Source: Plasmodium brasilianum (taxonomy: Eukaryota > Apicomplexa > Aconoidasida > Haemosporida > Plasmodiidae). From it: a DNA stretch of 64,000 nt. Shown here piece after piece: positions 47,541 through 59,188 of this stretch. Both the position numbers and the translations under genes were made by a program. Under the pieces are notes generated by a model that was not told the DNA's origin, made no database searches, and saw only the letters and a program-made list of their open reading frames with translations. Numbering within the stretch: position 1 is the stretch's first letter; the number at the start of each line of letters is the position of its first letter. The stretch spans positions 838,501 through 902,500 of the forward strand of contig NC_090118.1 of assembly GCF_023973825.1 (NCBI RefSeq). The letters run 5' to 3'.

Positions 47541-49032
47541 CGCCCTTTTCAAAAGTAAAAACAAACCGGCTGATGAGTTAACGTCGACAAAAGAAAATAT
47601 CGAATCGAATAAGAGAAGACCTGACAGTACAGATTATTATAACAGGAGTGATGTAGAGGTGGATGGGAATAATAATAATAATGATGAGAGTGACAAAGGA
47701 AAAATCAAAAACAATGTAGAAGTATATGAACAAAGTATACAAGGTAAGGAAACAGAAGTATTATCGTATAACGAACATCGAAATGACGAAAATAATGATT
47801 GTATAGAAAATAATTATGAACAAAGGAGTAAAGAAAAATCGATAGACAGGAACAGCGAAAAAAGACATGAAATGAACAATGATGAAAATAATGTTGTTAT
47901 AGATAGCATAAATGAAATAATGAATGTGAGCTCAAGTTTTAGTTCAATTGATAGGAGCAGCAATCATCAGAGGAGCAAACACCGCAGAAGGAGAAGAAGT
48001 AGAGACAGAAAGAGACATAGAAGTAGGGGTAGGAGGAGACACAAAAGTACGTCTAGAAGTAGGGATAGAAGTAGGGATAGAAGTAGGGGTAGAAGTAGGG
48101 ATAGAAGTAGGGATAGAAGTAGGGGTAGAAGTAGGGGTAGAAGTAGGGATAGAAGTAGGGGTAGAAGTAGGGGTAGAAGTAGGGGTAGAAGTAGGGACAG
48201 AGACAAAGACATGCATAGACACAGGCACAGACATAGGCACAGGCAAAGAAGCCGGGATAGGCATAGGAGCAGGGATAGGCATAGGAGCAGGGATAGGCAT
48301 AGGAGCAGGGATAGGCAAAGAAGCCGGGATAGGCATAGAAGCAGGGATAGGCATAGGAGCAGGGATAGGCATAGAAGAACGTCAAGTAATGCTCTTCAAA
48401 GGTATAGCACAAACAGGGGAAGCAACAGAAGGAGTAACGAAGAGAGCAATAGAGGGAGTGTTCTCAGTTCGAGTGTTTTTCCAAAGAGTGAAAAAAGAAG
48501 GAGAAGCATTTCGTTTGGACAGAATGATGATGCAAGGGATAGGGATGAAGCAGTTAACACTAATGTGAACAGTAATAGTAATATTAATAGTAATACAATT
48601 GCGCAAAGGGTAAGAGGGGGATATAACACAAATAATGAGTCGAATGAAACGAATGGTCCCAATGAATTGAACGAATTGCCAGAACTATATGATTTTGATG
48701 AGGATCACTGGAAAAATAAACGCATCAGAAAGGATCTAGTACAAAATAATCATCTCACATATTCGATGTTAAACAGAAATAAAGAATTGCCGCAATTGTC
48801 AAATGACAAAGAAAAGAAGGAGGATAGTTTATCAGAGAACAGTGATATTGAAGATTTGTCTGAAGGTCAACTGTTAAAAAGACTTATGGGTATAAGCGAA
48901 TTTGCATCGACAGATAATAAATGTCATAATGAAACGGACATTTCAGGCATTAACAGAAGAACAAAAAGAAAATATAGACAGTACATGAACAGGAGGGGTG
49001 GATTCAATAGACCATTATCCCCTGCCTTCTAG
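47533..49032 (+). CDS. SNRNP27-like U4/U6.U5 tri-snRNP protein with expanded RS domain
   Basis: A single exon of 499 residues. The C-terminus is diagnostic: GQLLKRLMGISEF (about 444-456) and KRKYRQYMNRRGGFNRPL (478-495) match the end of the 27-kDa tri-snRNP protein (SNRNP27, DUF1777 family), which takes part in 5' splice-site handling in the spliceosome B complex. Ahead of it are an acidic Asn-rich N-terminus and, at about residues 140-285, a huge Arg/Ser array: RSRDRSRGRS units, then RHRHRHRQ, then RSRDRHRSRD units. The human protein is only about 155 residues, so this one is three times longer, through the RS array and Asn-rich inserts. The start is the ATG at 47533; an upstream TTG in frame is not used. 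A nuclear speckle location is expected from the RS domain. Confidence 0.88.
   Translation: MFNALFKSKNKPADELTSTKENIESNKRRPDSTDYYNRSDVEVDGNNNNNDESDKGKIKNNVEVYEQSIQGKETEVLSYNEHRNDENNDCIENNYEQRSKEKSIDRNSEKRHEMNNDENNVVIDSINEIMNVSSSFSSIDRSSNHQRSKHRRRRRSRDRKRHRSRGRRRHKSTSRSRDRSRDRSRGRSRDRSRDRSRGRSRGRSRDRSRGRSRGRSRGRSRDRDKDMHRHRHRHRHRQRSRDRHRSRDRHRSRDRHRSRDRQRSRDRHRSRDRHRSRDRHRRTSSNALQRYSTNRGSNRRSNEESNRGSVLSSSVFPKSEKRRRSISFGQNDDARDRDEAVNTNVNSNSNINSNTIAQRVRGGYNTNNESNETNGPNELNELPELYDFDEDHWKNKRIRKDLVQNNHLTYSMLNRNKELPQLSNDKEKKEDSLSENSDIEDLSEGQLLKRLMGISEFASTDNKCHNETDISGINRRTKRKYRQYMNRRGGFNRPLSPAF
48050..48375 (+). repeat. 12-24-bp RS/RD/RH-coding repeat
   Basis: AGAAGTAGGGAT/AGAAGTAGGGGT 12-bp units, then AGGAGCAGGGATAGGCAT 18-bp units. 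It codes Arg-Ser-Arg-Asp, Arg-Ser-Arg-Gly and Arg-Asp-Arg-His. Other frames stay open as Val/Gly/Ile or Pro/Thr/Ser, which are shadows. Confidence 0.9.
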
Positions 49033-49420
49033 ATCATGTTGTCATGGTACTGTGGCATATCATTATAACGTAGTTTATAGTAATCTAAAGTAGTATATGG
49101 AGGAGAGGTATGATTGCTCGAGCACGCTGACCTGCACATTTGCTAGTACTAACTAGAAGCACGAACAACAGTGTATACCCCCCCCCCTCTCCACCCCTTA
49201 TATGCTATTACACCATTTGATTATGTATCGTCGAAAGTCTTTATTTAGAACCTTTTGCGCTTAAAATGAATACTTTCTTCCACCATCCACGTACCAAGTT
49301 TTTATTTCTCTCCTTTTAAATTTGTTTTTAACGTTTAATTATTTTCTAACATATTTTTTATGTACTTTTGTGTGTATGTAATAATCATTTGACTGTGTAA
49401 CCATGTATATCTGTTTACAT

Positions 49421-49454
<34 letters not shown>

Positions 49455-50394
49455 TTTAATGCAAAATTTGTTAATCATCTAAACACAGTAAAGCATAGCA
49501 GTTTCGCGAACATGCGAATAAATATATGCAATTGGAAAAAAAAAAAAAATGCAAAATAAATGCAAAGTAGATCTAAAAATTGTAAACGCGCTTCCAATAT
49601 TTCTTAGTTTACAGTGAACTTCTATATATTGTACTGCTGTGTTATTGCAGCTAGTCATTGGCCATTGCGCCGCTGTGCTACTTTATATAGGGAAATATAA
49701 AGAAGTTATCACTTGTCGGGATGTGTTCTAATTTTAAGTGCGTAATATATCATATACACACATATACGAATTTACACATAAACCCATTACACACATACAT
49801 ACACATTTTTACATTTTTGTCCCTTTTTTTATAGGTCCTCCCATCAACAAATAAAGCTTGCACCTTGTGCTATAATAATTAGTTTATAAACATGTACAAT
49901 ATATATATGCATAGCCCTCATCACATCACGCGTTATTGCCTAAGTAGTTTTTATGATATCCCCTATTTCATGCAAAAAAATGAGCAAATTTTTTGATGTA
50001 TTTTCTTCTTCTTTTTAGCTGAACAGGTTTGTTTGCTTAAGTTAACAAGAAGAAAAAAAACAAAAAAAAAAAAAAAAAAAAAGAATAAGAAAAAGAAAAA
50101 TAAATTGCAACGGGCTTGAAACATGTTTTTTAACAGGAAATGATGAAGCACTTCAAAAAATAAGTTTTTAACAACTTCTAAATTAATACGAATTTTTCAA
50201 ACTCGTGTAGTTTTACATGCATGTGCTGATATGACCGCGTATTCGCTCATTCGTTAATTCGCTCGTTTGTGATTTCATATATTTTTTCCATTTTTTTTTT
50301 TTTTTTATGAACGCGGTAAAATTGTGGTTTGACAAATCAGGCACAGCATCTATGACCTATGGACTGCTACGCCCTTTTAGTCAAAATGGCAAAA

Positions 50395-50655
50395 AACAAA
50401 ACGAAACAAAACAAAACAAAATCAAACAAAACAAAACAAAATCAAACAAAACAAAACAAAATCAAACAAAACAAAACAAAATCAAACAAAACATAATCAA
50501 ACAAAACAATATCAAACAAAACATAATCAAACAAAACAAAATCAAACAAAACAAAATCAAACAAAACAAAATCAAACAAAACAAAATCAAACAAAACATA
50601 ATCAAACAAAACAATATCAAACAAAACAAAATCAAACAAAACAAGATCAAACAAT
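50395..50655. repeat. 15-bp AAAACAAAATCAAAC array
   Basis: About 17 copies with AACAT or AACAAT variants. Open as Lys/Gln/Asn/Ile one way and Leu/Phe/Val/Asp the other; neither is a gene. Confidence 0.9.
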
Positions 50656-51372
50656 ACGTAGGGCATTGAGAACTCTTTCACATGTTAGTAGCTGCATAGT
50701 ACATGGCTTAAGCAAAAGAGCAAACGAAAGAAAAAGCTTAATTAATACCGCTTTATTAAGCAATGCCATTTTTTAAAGAAAAATAGTTTATTCCATTGAG
50801 TAAAATTTAAATAAATAAATAAAAAAAAAAAAAAGTACTTCAATAAAACTCTTTTTCCTTCCTTTGAATTGGAATAAAAATATAGATAATATTTTAAAAC
50901 AAAAAAAATAAAAAATAAAAAAAAAATGTATTTCTCCTATCAGAAGCCAAAAGGGCATGCGTTTCTTCCTTAGCATATTTTGAACATGCATAGAAGTACA
51001 TGTATATTTTGGGAGCAATTAATTTTGGCTAGTATGTGTAGCGAATGTAGGCTGAACATTTTGTGCATACATGGATAACTACGAACTACATTTTTGCCAT
51101 ATGCTAATACATTTTGGAAATATGAAATAAATTGGTGTTAATGTTTATATGCTTATACGAACGTACTAATTTTAGTTCCCCTGTTTGGTCATGCAGATGT
51201 TCATCGTGTACTCCATTATGCTGCTTCTCCCAGTTGAAGAAGCTCATAATTTTTGTGTATTGAGCAACAAACTATCTCTCACTTTAAACACTTTGGTGCG
51301 ATACGCATGATTTAACAAGAGTTTGTCCTTACAGAGGTTAGGAAAACGTGCATATTTAGAAAAAGGAAAATA

Positions 51373-51416
<44 letters not shown>

Positions 51417-51953
51417 GTATATGTATATATACACTCTTCTAAATGGTATGTGTTGTACTCCCACCCCACCTCTAACACACACACATGAACGCACATGCAA
51501 ACAATTACGTACACATATAAACACATATACATGCAAACATATACCACTAATTATTGCCCTAATTACCGCTCGAATTGTTCTTTATGTAAATCGGGGAAAA
51601 GATCAGCATGCACTACCATTTTTAAAATATGCAAAAATATTTAGGTATGTGCATATATATGTACATATACATACACACATATATGTGTATACATTTTTTC
51701 CGTACACATTTCTACACATTCAAACAAAAACTTGTACACTCCTCATTTGTGCTTTTTTAAAAAAATATACTCTTCTAAGTACAAAAAAAATGAAAAATGT
51801 TTTTCCTTTTAGCTATATATAATAGTTTTTACTGCATAAAAATCCGAAACGTAAAAGAAGATTTACTAGAAATTAATCTTATTTTCCAAAGTGGAAAAAA
51901 TAAAAAAAGAAAAGAAAAAACGATAAAACATAGAATAAAATAAAAAGGACAAA

Positions 51954-52007
<54 letters not shown>

Positions 52008-52359
52008 AAGTAAAAGAAAAAATAAAGTGAAATGAGAAAAATAAATTAAAAAGGGAATAATAAAACAAAATAAAGCGGAATAAAGGAAATAAAGCGAAGT
52101 ACGGTAAATCAAAATAGGAGAACACGAAGCAGCGGAAAACGCGCTGGGTGAGGTGACGGAAGAACAAGAAAAGAAAAGAAAAAAAAGGAATTTTAATCCA
52201 TACATGGTTTTCTGTAAACTTTTACAAAAGTTGAAAATATTAAGCATACTTGTATAAGTTAAAATTTACGCTTTTCTCCCCTTCTTACTGTTGTAGTTTC
52301 CATTTGTTCTGTTCTTACAACTGTTCTTGTAACTGTTTACACTAGCTTATGGTTCAACG

Positions 52360-52398
<39 letters not shown>

Positions 52399-52504
52399 TG
52401 CCCGCTTGGGAATTAAGATGCACTGGGGGGGGGGGAAAAATCGAGTAGGAAATGAATAAAAAGAAGTGTAAAAAGAGGTTTAAAAAAGGTTTAAAAAAGA
52501 TTAA

Positions 52505-52605
52505 AAATAGATTAACAAAACAGATTAACAAAACAGATTAACAAAATAGATTGACAAAATAGATTGACAAAATAGATTGACAAAATAGATTGACAAAATA
52601 GATAA
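52505..52605. repeat. 14-bp AGATTGACAAAATA array
   Basis: About seven copies, with AGATTAACAAAAC variants in the first half. Confidence 0.8.
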
Positions 52606-52743
52606 ATAAAATATATTAAAACCAGATTAAAAACCATCAGAAAAAGGAAGAAAAGCGAACAAAAAAGAATAAAAAAATAAACTCAAAAAGGACATTTAAA
52701 AAAAAAAAAAAAAATTAACAAAAGAAAAAAATATATCAGAAAA

Positions 52744-52799
<56 letters not shown>

Positions 52800-53032
52800 C
52801 CGAAAAAATGAGTAAGTAAAAAAGCCGAAAGAATGAGTAAGCAAAAAAGCCGAAAAAAAGATTTAAAAAAAAGAAAAAAGAAAAAAGAAAGCTCTAAAAA
52901 GAGAAAACAAAATTTTTTATGGAAAATTAAGTAAACATAATTGTTAACACAAAAACGTGCTTATAAAACTTTAATCATATGTATATACATATATATTTAC
53001 ACATGTATACAAATATTAATTCATTTTTATGT

Positions 53033-53282
53033 ATCCGAACTCGTTTGAATTTATCTCAACTCGTTTGAATTTATCTCAACTCGTTTGAATTTATCTCAAC
53101 TCGTTTGAATTTATCACAACTCGTTTGAATTTATCTCAACTCGTTTGAATTTATCACAACTCGTTTAAATTTATCTCAACTCGTTTGAATTTATCACAAC
53201 TCGTTTGAATTTATCACAACTCGTTTGAATTTATCTCAACTCGTTTGAATTTATCTCAACTCATTTGAATTTATTTCAGCTC
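53033..53282. repeat. 20-bp TCGTTTGAATTTATCTCAAC array
   Basis: Twelve copies at exact 20-bp spacing; the only common change is TCTC/TCAC. Confidence 0.92.
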
Positions 53283-53864
53283 ATCATATTCCACTAGTCG
53301 AGAAAATTTAAAAATGTAAACAAAGCATTCATTAGCTTAATATTGTGTTGTTAGTTCTATATTTTTTTTGTAAAATTGCTCGTTCGAATTTTTTGGTTTA
53401 TTGCTTATAAAAATCTTCTTTTTTTCATTTTATAACCATTTCTGTTTTTTCCATTTTTTTCTATCTTTTTCTCGTTTTTTCCATTTTTTTCTATCTTTTT
53501 CTCGTTTTTTACATTTTTTCCATTTTTTCAATTATTTCCATTTTATCCATTTTTTCCATTTTTTCTTTTTTATTTCCCTTTTTTTGCTCATTCCATTTTT
53601 CGTTTTTCTTTTCTGCCCCACTTTCCTGGCTTGACCCCCTTATAGCAAACACGTTGTGCTATCTGCTTTTAATTTTGTTTTATTTTATTTTTTATAATAT
53701 TTCTTTCGAATTGTTTTTTTTTTTTTTTTTTCTTTTTTATTTCGCCCTTTATGGTTAACTATATTTTAATAATTTTTTTTTTTTTCCTTCAAGTTTATAA
53801 AGCTCTATAACTTAAGAGGGTAACTCTTTAATTTTTTTTGTTTTACGTGCGTATGTATGGGTAG

Positions 53865-53985
53865 CTGTGTAGGCATATGTATGTGTAGCTGTGTAAGCAT
53901 ATGTATGTGTAGCTGTGTAAGCATATGTATGTGTAGCTGTGTAAGCATATGTATGTGTAGCTGTGTAAGCATATGTATGTGTATA
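53865..53985. repeat. 24-bp GTAAGCATATGTATGTGTAGCTGT array
   Basis: Five near-perfect copies. The Cys/Ser/Val/Ile/Met plus-strand peptide it codes is an artefact. Confidence 0.88.
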
Positions 53986-54286
53986 TGTTTATATGCTCAC
54001 TTGTGCAAACGTATGTATGTGATAGCGCAATGCGTGACTGCACACATTTACTGCCATTTTCTTCTTACGTGCATAAAACAGCTCTTTTTTTTATTCCCTG
54101 AGTGAACGTATAACTTCAACTCTCTGGTTGTCCATCTGCCCATATACACGCACAAGTACAAACACAAGAGCATACGCCCACACGTATGCATACGTAGATA
54201 GGTACGTACATGTGTGCGCATGTTTGTTACCCATATTGCGATTTCTTTTACATGCTGCCGCACTCCACGTTTTGAGTACTTGTTTA

Positions 54287-54374
54287 CTCACTTCCAACCA
54301 GCGTAACCACTTCCAATCAGTATAACCACCTCCAATCAGCATAACCACCTCCAATCAGAGTAGTCACTTCCAGT
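54287..54374 (+). repeat. 19-bp AACCACCTCCAATCAGCAT repeat just before the CCCH start
   Basis: Three full copies at 54305, 54324 and 54343 with partial copies on both sides, ending 15 bases before the ATG. It is much richer in C+G than the spacer and lies in the expected 5' untranslated region. Confidence 0.8.
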
Positions 54375-54389
54375 TTATTTAATTCCAGT

Positions 54390-56158
54390 ATGGCATGCTC
54401 ACCGCTGCTGAGTGAAGAGGACTTATATCGATTTAGGACTAAGCAATGCTTACGATTAGCTAAAGGAATGTGCAAGTTTGGGGTTGACAGGTGTCAATAC
54501 AGTCATAATGGCGAGTGGATAAGGAGAAGCCCGTACTATATATCTTTACCTTCTTACCTTAGGTATATTCCTGTATCATGTCCATTCTTCATAAAAAATG
54601 TAAATAACAACAATAATGAACAAGATAAAGAGAAAAAGAATACTATTATAAAAAATAGTGTATTTCTGACTAACAAAGATGGAAGTGTAAATAATAATTT
54701 TTATAAATATATTGAAGAAACAAATATTCATAAATGCCCTTTAGGTGTAGAATGTCCATTAGCACATAGTAAAGATGAAATAGAGTATCACCCTCTTGTT
54801 TATAAAACGAAAAGATGTGAAAATTATAAACATGCTAATTGTAATAGGTATTACTGTCCTAATTTACATGGATTAGCTGAACAAAGAAAGATTAAACAAT
54901 ATTTTATTCCATTTTCAAATAAAATTCATATTCCACATTATCCAAATGTTACTATAGTTAATAAAATACAGTATGGCTCATTCAAAGGGCAAAATCAAAT
55001 TAACTCTTCCGATAAAAAGGACATCATAATACGACCCTTTAATTCATGTTCTTATGATTTTCATTTTATGCATGTGAGTGAGAGAGACTCTAATATAGAC
55101 GAGAGTATGAAATATGGAGTGAACAGTAGTATTATGGAGAACATAAAACATAACATGGTGAAAAGCAGTACGAATAATAATAAGGGATACGTTAATAGTT
55201 ATAATACTAGTAACAGCTACAATCGAAAGGAAGAATATAGAATAGTGCCAAATGGTGGGGGGAAGGACCGAAAAATTAAAGATTTCAAAAGCAATTCAAT
55301 TAATGTACCATGTGATGAAAAGAATATAGTGAAGACAAGAGGAACCAGCTATTCTACGGGATATCCCATTTGGTGTTCCTACATATTAAAGAACAATGGA
55401 AATTCGTTATCAAAAAAAAAAAAAAAAATTCTATTTTTAGTTATTTGAATAATTATGATGATGATAAATCTAAGTTATATTTGCACATATTAAACAAGTT
55501 TCCATACTTGTTTAATTTGAATGTTACTGACATTCATTCGAACAGCAGTTACTTGGGACCAGTAAACATGACCAAGTTGCCAAATCGTTCAGTTTTGGAC
55601 GATAATACTACGAGTGTACTTCATGCCAAAAACAATGCCAGAGCCATGTTTGACCCAGTCATCATTGATGGAGATACTCCTGGAACAACTCCTTCCTCTG
55701 CAGCCGGATGTAGTAGAGAAAACATTTTCTCTAAATTTTCTGCAAAGGCAGATGGAGTAACGGATGCCGACAGGAGGGAAGAAATACAATATGAAATGTT
55801 TGAAGAGAAAACTAAACATTTATTTTTAAACAACACATATTACGATATAATAAACCATATTTTAAAAAAAAATTTAGAAATTACGAGAAATAAAATAAAA
55901 CATGAACACAACTCATCAAGTGCATTAATCGACTTAGATAATTCTCAAAAAAACTGTTCAAATGATCTTGTTAATTTGGAATTTATTAAACGTTGCACAA
56001 GTCAAAAAGGGAACACGGATGAGATACAAATTGAATCGTATGACAGCTTTTTAAATTTATTAAGCTATGTACTATGCTTGCTTTATTTTACAACAAATTC
56101 AAGAGCACATTCCTCATTCGACTTGTATGCACAGCAGCTGGCCAAACATGTAAAATGA
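54390..56158 (+). CDS. CCCH zinc-finger protein (Unkempt/TZF-like), frame broken at a poly(A) run
   Basis: Frame 1 (54390-55448) codes three CCCH-type sites: Cys20-x7-Cys28-x6-Cys35-x3-His39; Cys116-x5-Cys122-x3-His126 (perhaps completed by Cys64 across an Asn-rich insert); and Cys143-x7-Cys151-x4-Cys156-x3-His160. The linker EYHPLVYKTKRC between the last two is typical of Unkempt and tandem CCCH proteins, which bind RNA and steer mRNA stability or translation. At 55411-55427 a run of 17 A shifts the frame: frame 1 stops 21 bases later, while frame +1 continues in good coding style (SYLNNYDDDKSKLYLHILNK) to a stop at 56158, total about 590 residues. One extra A, or two fewer, would join them. 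It may be an assembly error, slippage or a real break. The 3' end may also be spliced to exons at 56843 and 57091 (see findings). Confidence 0.82.
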
Positions 56159-56456
56159 ACTTAAAAAGAAAAGTGCCGAGGCAAACTACATACATAAACG
56201 TCAATATGAGCGCATATATACATATATATATACATTCATATGAACTTCATATGTATCCGTGCACCTACACTTCTTGTGTTTACCCATTTAGGGCGAAGAA
56301 ATGCAAGAGAAATTGCTTATTTTGTCTCATGGCAAATATTTCTATTGTTCTTCATATCTGCCTTAGTGTGCACAGTTACACGTACCTACGAATTCGTTTA
56401 TTTATTTGTTTATTCATTTATTAATGTATCTATTTATATATGTATTCATTTATATA

Positions 56457-56690
56457 TTTGTTCATTTGTTCATCTGTTCATTTGTTCATTTGTTCATTTG
56501 TTCATTTGTTCATCTGTTCATTTGTTCATTTGTTCATCTGTTCATTTGTTCATTTGTTCATTTGTTCATTTGTTCATTTGTTCATCTGTTCATCTGTTCA
56601 TCTGTTCATCTGTTTATTTGTTCATTTGTTCATCTGTTCATCTGTTCATCTGTTCATTTGCTTATTTGTTTATTTGCTTATTTATTTTTT
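56457..56690. repeat. 8-bp TTTGTTCA/TCTGTTCA array
   Basis: About 26 copies of T(T/C)TGTTCA, downstream of the CCCH stop or, if the 3' exons are real, inside the last long intron. It gives Phe/Ile/Cys/Ser/Val/His ORFs in three frames that are artefacts. Confidence 0.9.
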
Positions 56691-56842
56691 TATTTTTTAT
56701 TTTTTTTTTTAATATTTATATTTTGGCTAGCTGAGATATATTCAAATGAAAGCTCCTTTTGTGTTTGTTTTTTCTCCTGCATTCTGACATGTACATACGT
56801 ACACTCATGTGTGCATATTTTTTTTTTTTTCTCCCCTTTTAG

Positions 56843-57144
56843 CTACATAGTGAAAGCAAGAAAATGAGGGACTTTTCCATGGGAACAAATATGAACAAAG
56901 CGGTAAAAGAACTATTTTAGATTAACTCAGAATCTTTTACTTTAAGCAATAAAGAGGAAACGTTTTGCAGAAAATTTTATTCAAAGGTATACACATGCTA
57001 ATGTTATAAATAGTGGTGATATATATATATATATATATATTTTTTTTATTATTTTTATTTTTTTTCTGCTCGTTCATAAGTTATACAAAGGATGAAATGT
57101 TATGGAGCAATATAAAAATGAGGGTACCTTCAGTGTACCTTTAG
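56843..57144 (+). other. Possible 3' exons of the CCCH gene (56843-56986 and 57091-57144)
   Basis: If CAT|GTAAAA at 56149 is used as a donor, a CCCCTTTTAG acceptor leads in phase 0 to LHSESKKMRDFSMGTNMNKA and VKELF, then an in-frame TAG (56918-56920). The same frame reads on in coding style (INSESFTLSNKEETFCRKFY) to AAG|GTATAC, and a further acceptor gives DEMLWSNIKMRVPSVYL and a stop. Phases agree throughout, but the internal TAG needs explaining. Confidence 0.4.
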
Positions 57145-57762
57145 TGTATCTTTATTATGTTGATTTCTATGGATTAGTAATGTACATATATGTACATATA
57201 TATATGTATACACACTTAAACTTTTCAATTTTTATTTCTCCTTCATTATTAGTTAATTTTGTTTTTTGGTATCCTTCCTTTTAAACGAAATTAAAATTAT
57301 ATTCGTATATATATAATACATGAGCACATAAGCACATAAGCACACAGTTCACTGTAAAAAAGCTAATTTTTAATTTGTGACATGTTCAGGAAATTAAAAA
57401 GATTATGTTATCTCAATCCTTTCTTCAATTTGAAGCATACAAGAATTATATGAGGAGTTAGGAGAGGTCTTAAAATGATGTATTCATAAATAAAGGAAAT
57501 ATTAATTAGTACTTCTTATACAAAAAAAAAAAAAAAAATATATTAAGTTTTTTAATTTAATTATACTTCACATTTGTGCTACTTTTAATTTATTCGTGCA
57601 TTTCAATTTTACATGACCCTTTTATATTATATTTGTTTATTGATGAACTGTATGCTTAGGGATGTAGAATTTCTTTTGTAAATTTTTTAAATGCCAAATT
57701 GTAGTTTTAAATTGATTTATGCGTTATTTGGTTTTATATACATGGGCACATATTAACATAGG

Positions 57763-57930
57763 TACATATTTACATGTCCATATATTTACATGTCCATATA
57801 TTTACATGTCCATATATTTACATGTCCATATATTTACATGTCCATATATTTACATGTCCATATATTTACATGTCCATATATTTACATGTCCATATATTTA
57901 CATGTTCATATATTTACATGTTCATATAAT
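57763..57930. repeat. 16-bp TACATGTCCATATATT array
   Basis: About ten near-perfect copies, the last two with GTTC in place of GTCC. The His/Val/Ile/Phe/Thr/Cys reading is an artefact. Confidence 0.9.
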
Positions 57931-58574
57931 TACCATTGCGAATGCTCATATGTCCTACTACGCACTTCATATATTTGCTTATCCTTTTAAACTTGAAAAA
58001 CACAAAATAACTCAGAACAGACTTTTAAGAATCTGCTCATTAACTACTTTACTGTTTTCAATAAACTTATTTTTATACGCCTCACTGGGGCGAAATATCA
58101 ATGACAAATGCAAAAATAATTACAAAAAAAAAAAAATAATATATAATGAATAGTACATAATAAATAGCAAATAATAAATACCTGACATGTTAATAATAAT
58201 AGGCACGTATACACTTATATAAAGATGTAAACGCAATGGTTTTATTAAATTCTATTTAAGAATTTCGTTTTAATCATTTTATTTATATATCGCCATATTT
58301 TGTTTTTAAATTGTATATTATGACGTTCAAATGAGCTAACACTTTGAGCGCTTTTGTGTGTAACCCGTAAAAAAAGCACACACATATACACATATATATA
58401 TATTTATGCATATATTTGCTTTTACAATATTAGCTTTTTTTCTTTTTCTTTTTTTTAATGCAGAGAAGAAAATTTATTAGTCAGTGCTGTTAATACACAA
58501 GCGCAAACACACACACGCTCACACACATAAATATAGGGTACATGTTGTTGTAATGAACGTTATAATATGAAACC

Positions 58575-58607
<33 letters not shown>

Positions 58608-59156
58608 TGTTGTTGTTTGCTGCTATCTAATAATACTGTAAATGCAAAACATCAACTTTTTCGTGCTTCTTTATAACAAGTTCCCACCATTTATTTCTTT
58701 TTAAAAGGTAAGTAAAAATAAATTATATTAAAATGTGACTTACACATATGCATATGCATATTAATATGTGTAAACGCGCCAGCATAAGAATTGATGATTG
58801 CACTTTTAAAGGCAACACAATGAAAGGCTCCAACGATTTGATATATTTTCATTAATATGTCAAAAAGATATAAAAAAAAAAAAAATAAAAATACATATAT
58901 ATATATATACATATAATAATAATATATAACACAGCCCAATCATCATACGAATTTCCTGCAAAGTATCAATTATCTTTCCGTCATGCAAATATATACGTAT
59001 GTACTTTACGTGCATATAAATATTTTTTATAATATTACACAAATACCTAATCAAAATTTATAACAAGTTAACGTAGGGGGAAATATACATTTACATAAGT
59101 TAAAAGGAAATGATACAAAAATAATTTGTAGTAAGTGCCACAGAGAAGTTTCAAAT

Positions 59157-59188
<32 letters not shown>

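Larger units (their letters stand above)
49033..54389. other. Spacer between the SNRNP27-like gene and the CCCH gene
   Basis: 5.4 kb, tail-to-head on the plus strand. It holds a C10 run (49178-49187), a T24 run (49430-49453), a 15-bp array (50395-50655), A-runs of about 47 (51957-52005) and 46 bases (52753-52798), a G11 run (52425-52435), a 14-bp array (52505-52605), a 20-bp array (53033-53282), a 24-bp array (53865-53985) and a 19-bp array next to the CCCH start. No convincing gene. Confidence 0.65.

Noticed and set aside
47944..48412. Antisense Pro/Ile/Met, Leu and Tyr/Phe ORFs and a Gly/Ile/Val plus ORF
   Set aside because: Shadows of the RS codon repeat of the SNRNP27-like gene.
51829..52247. 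Phe/Ser-rich minus ORFs
   Set aside because: They read through a ~47-base poly(A) run; the residues come from poly(T) on the other strand.
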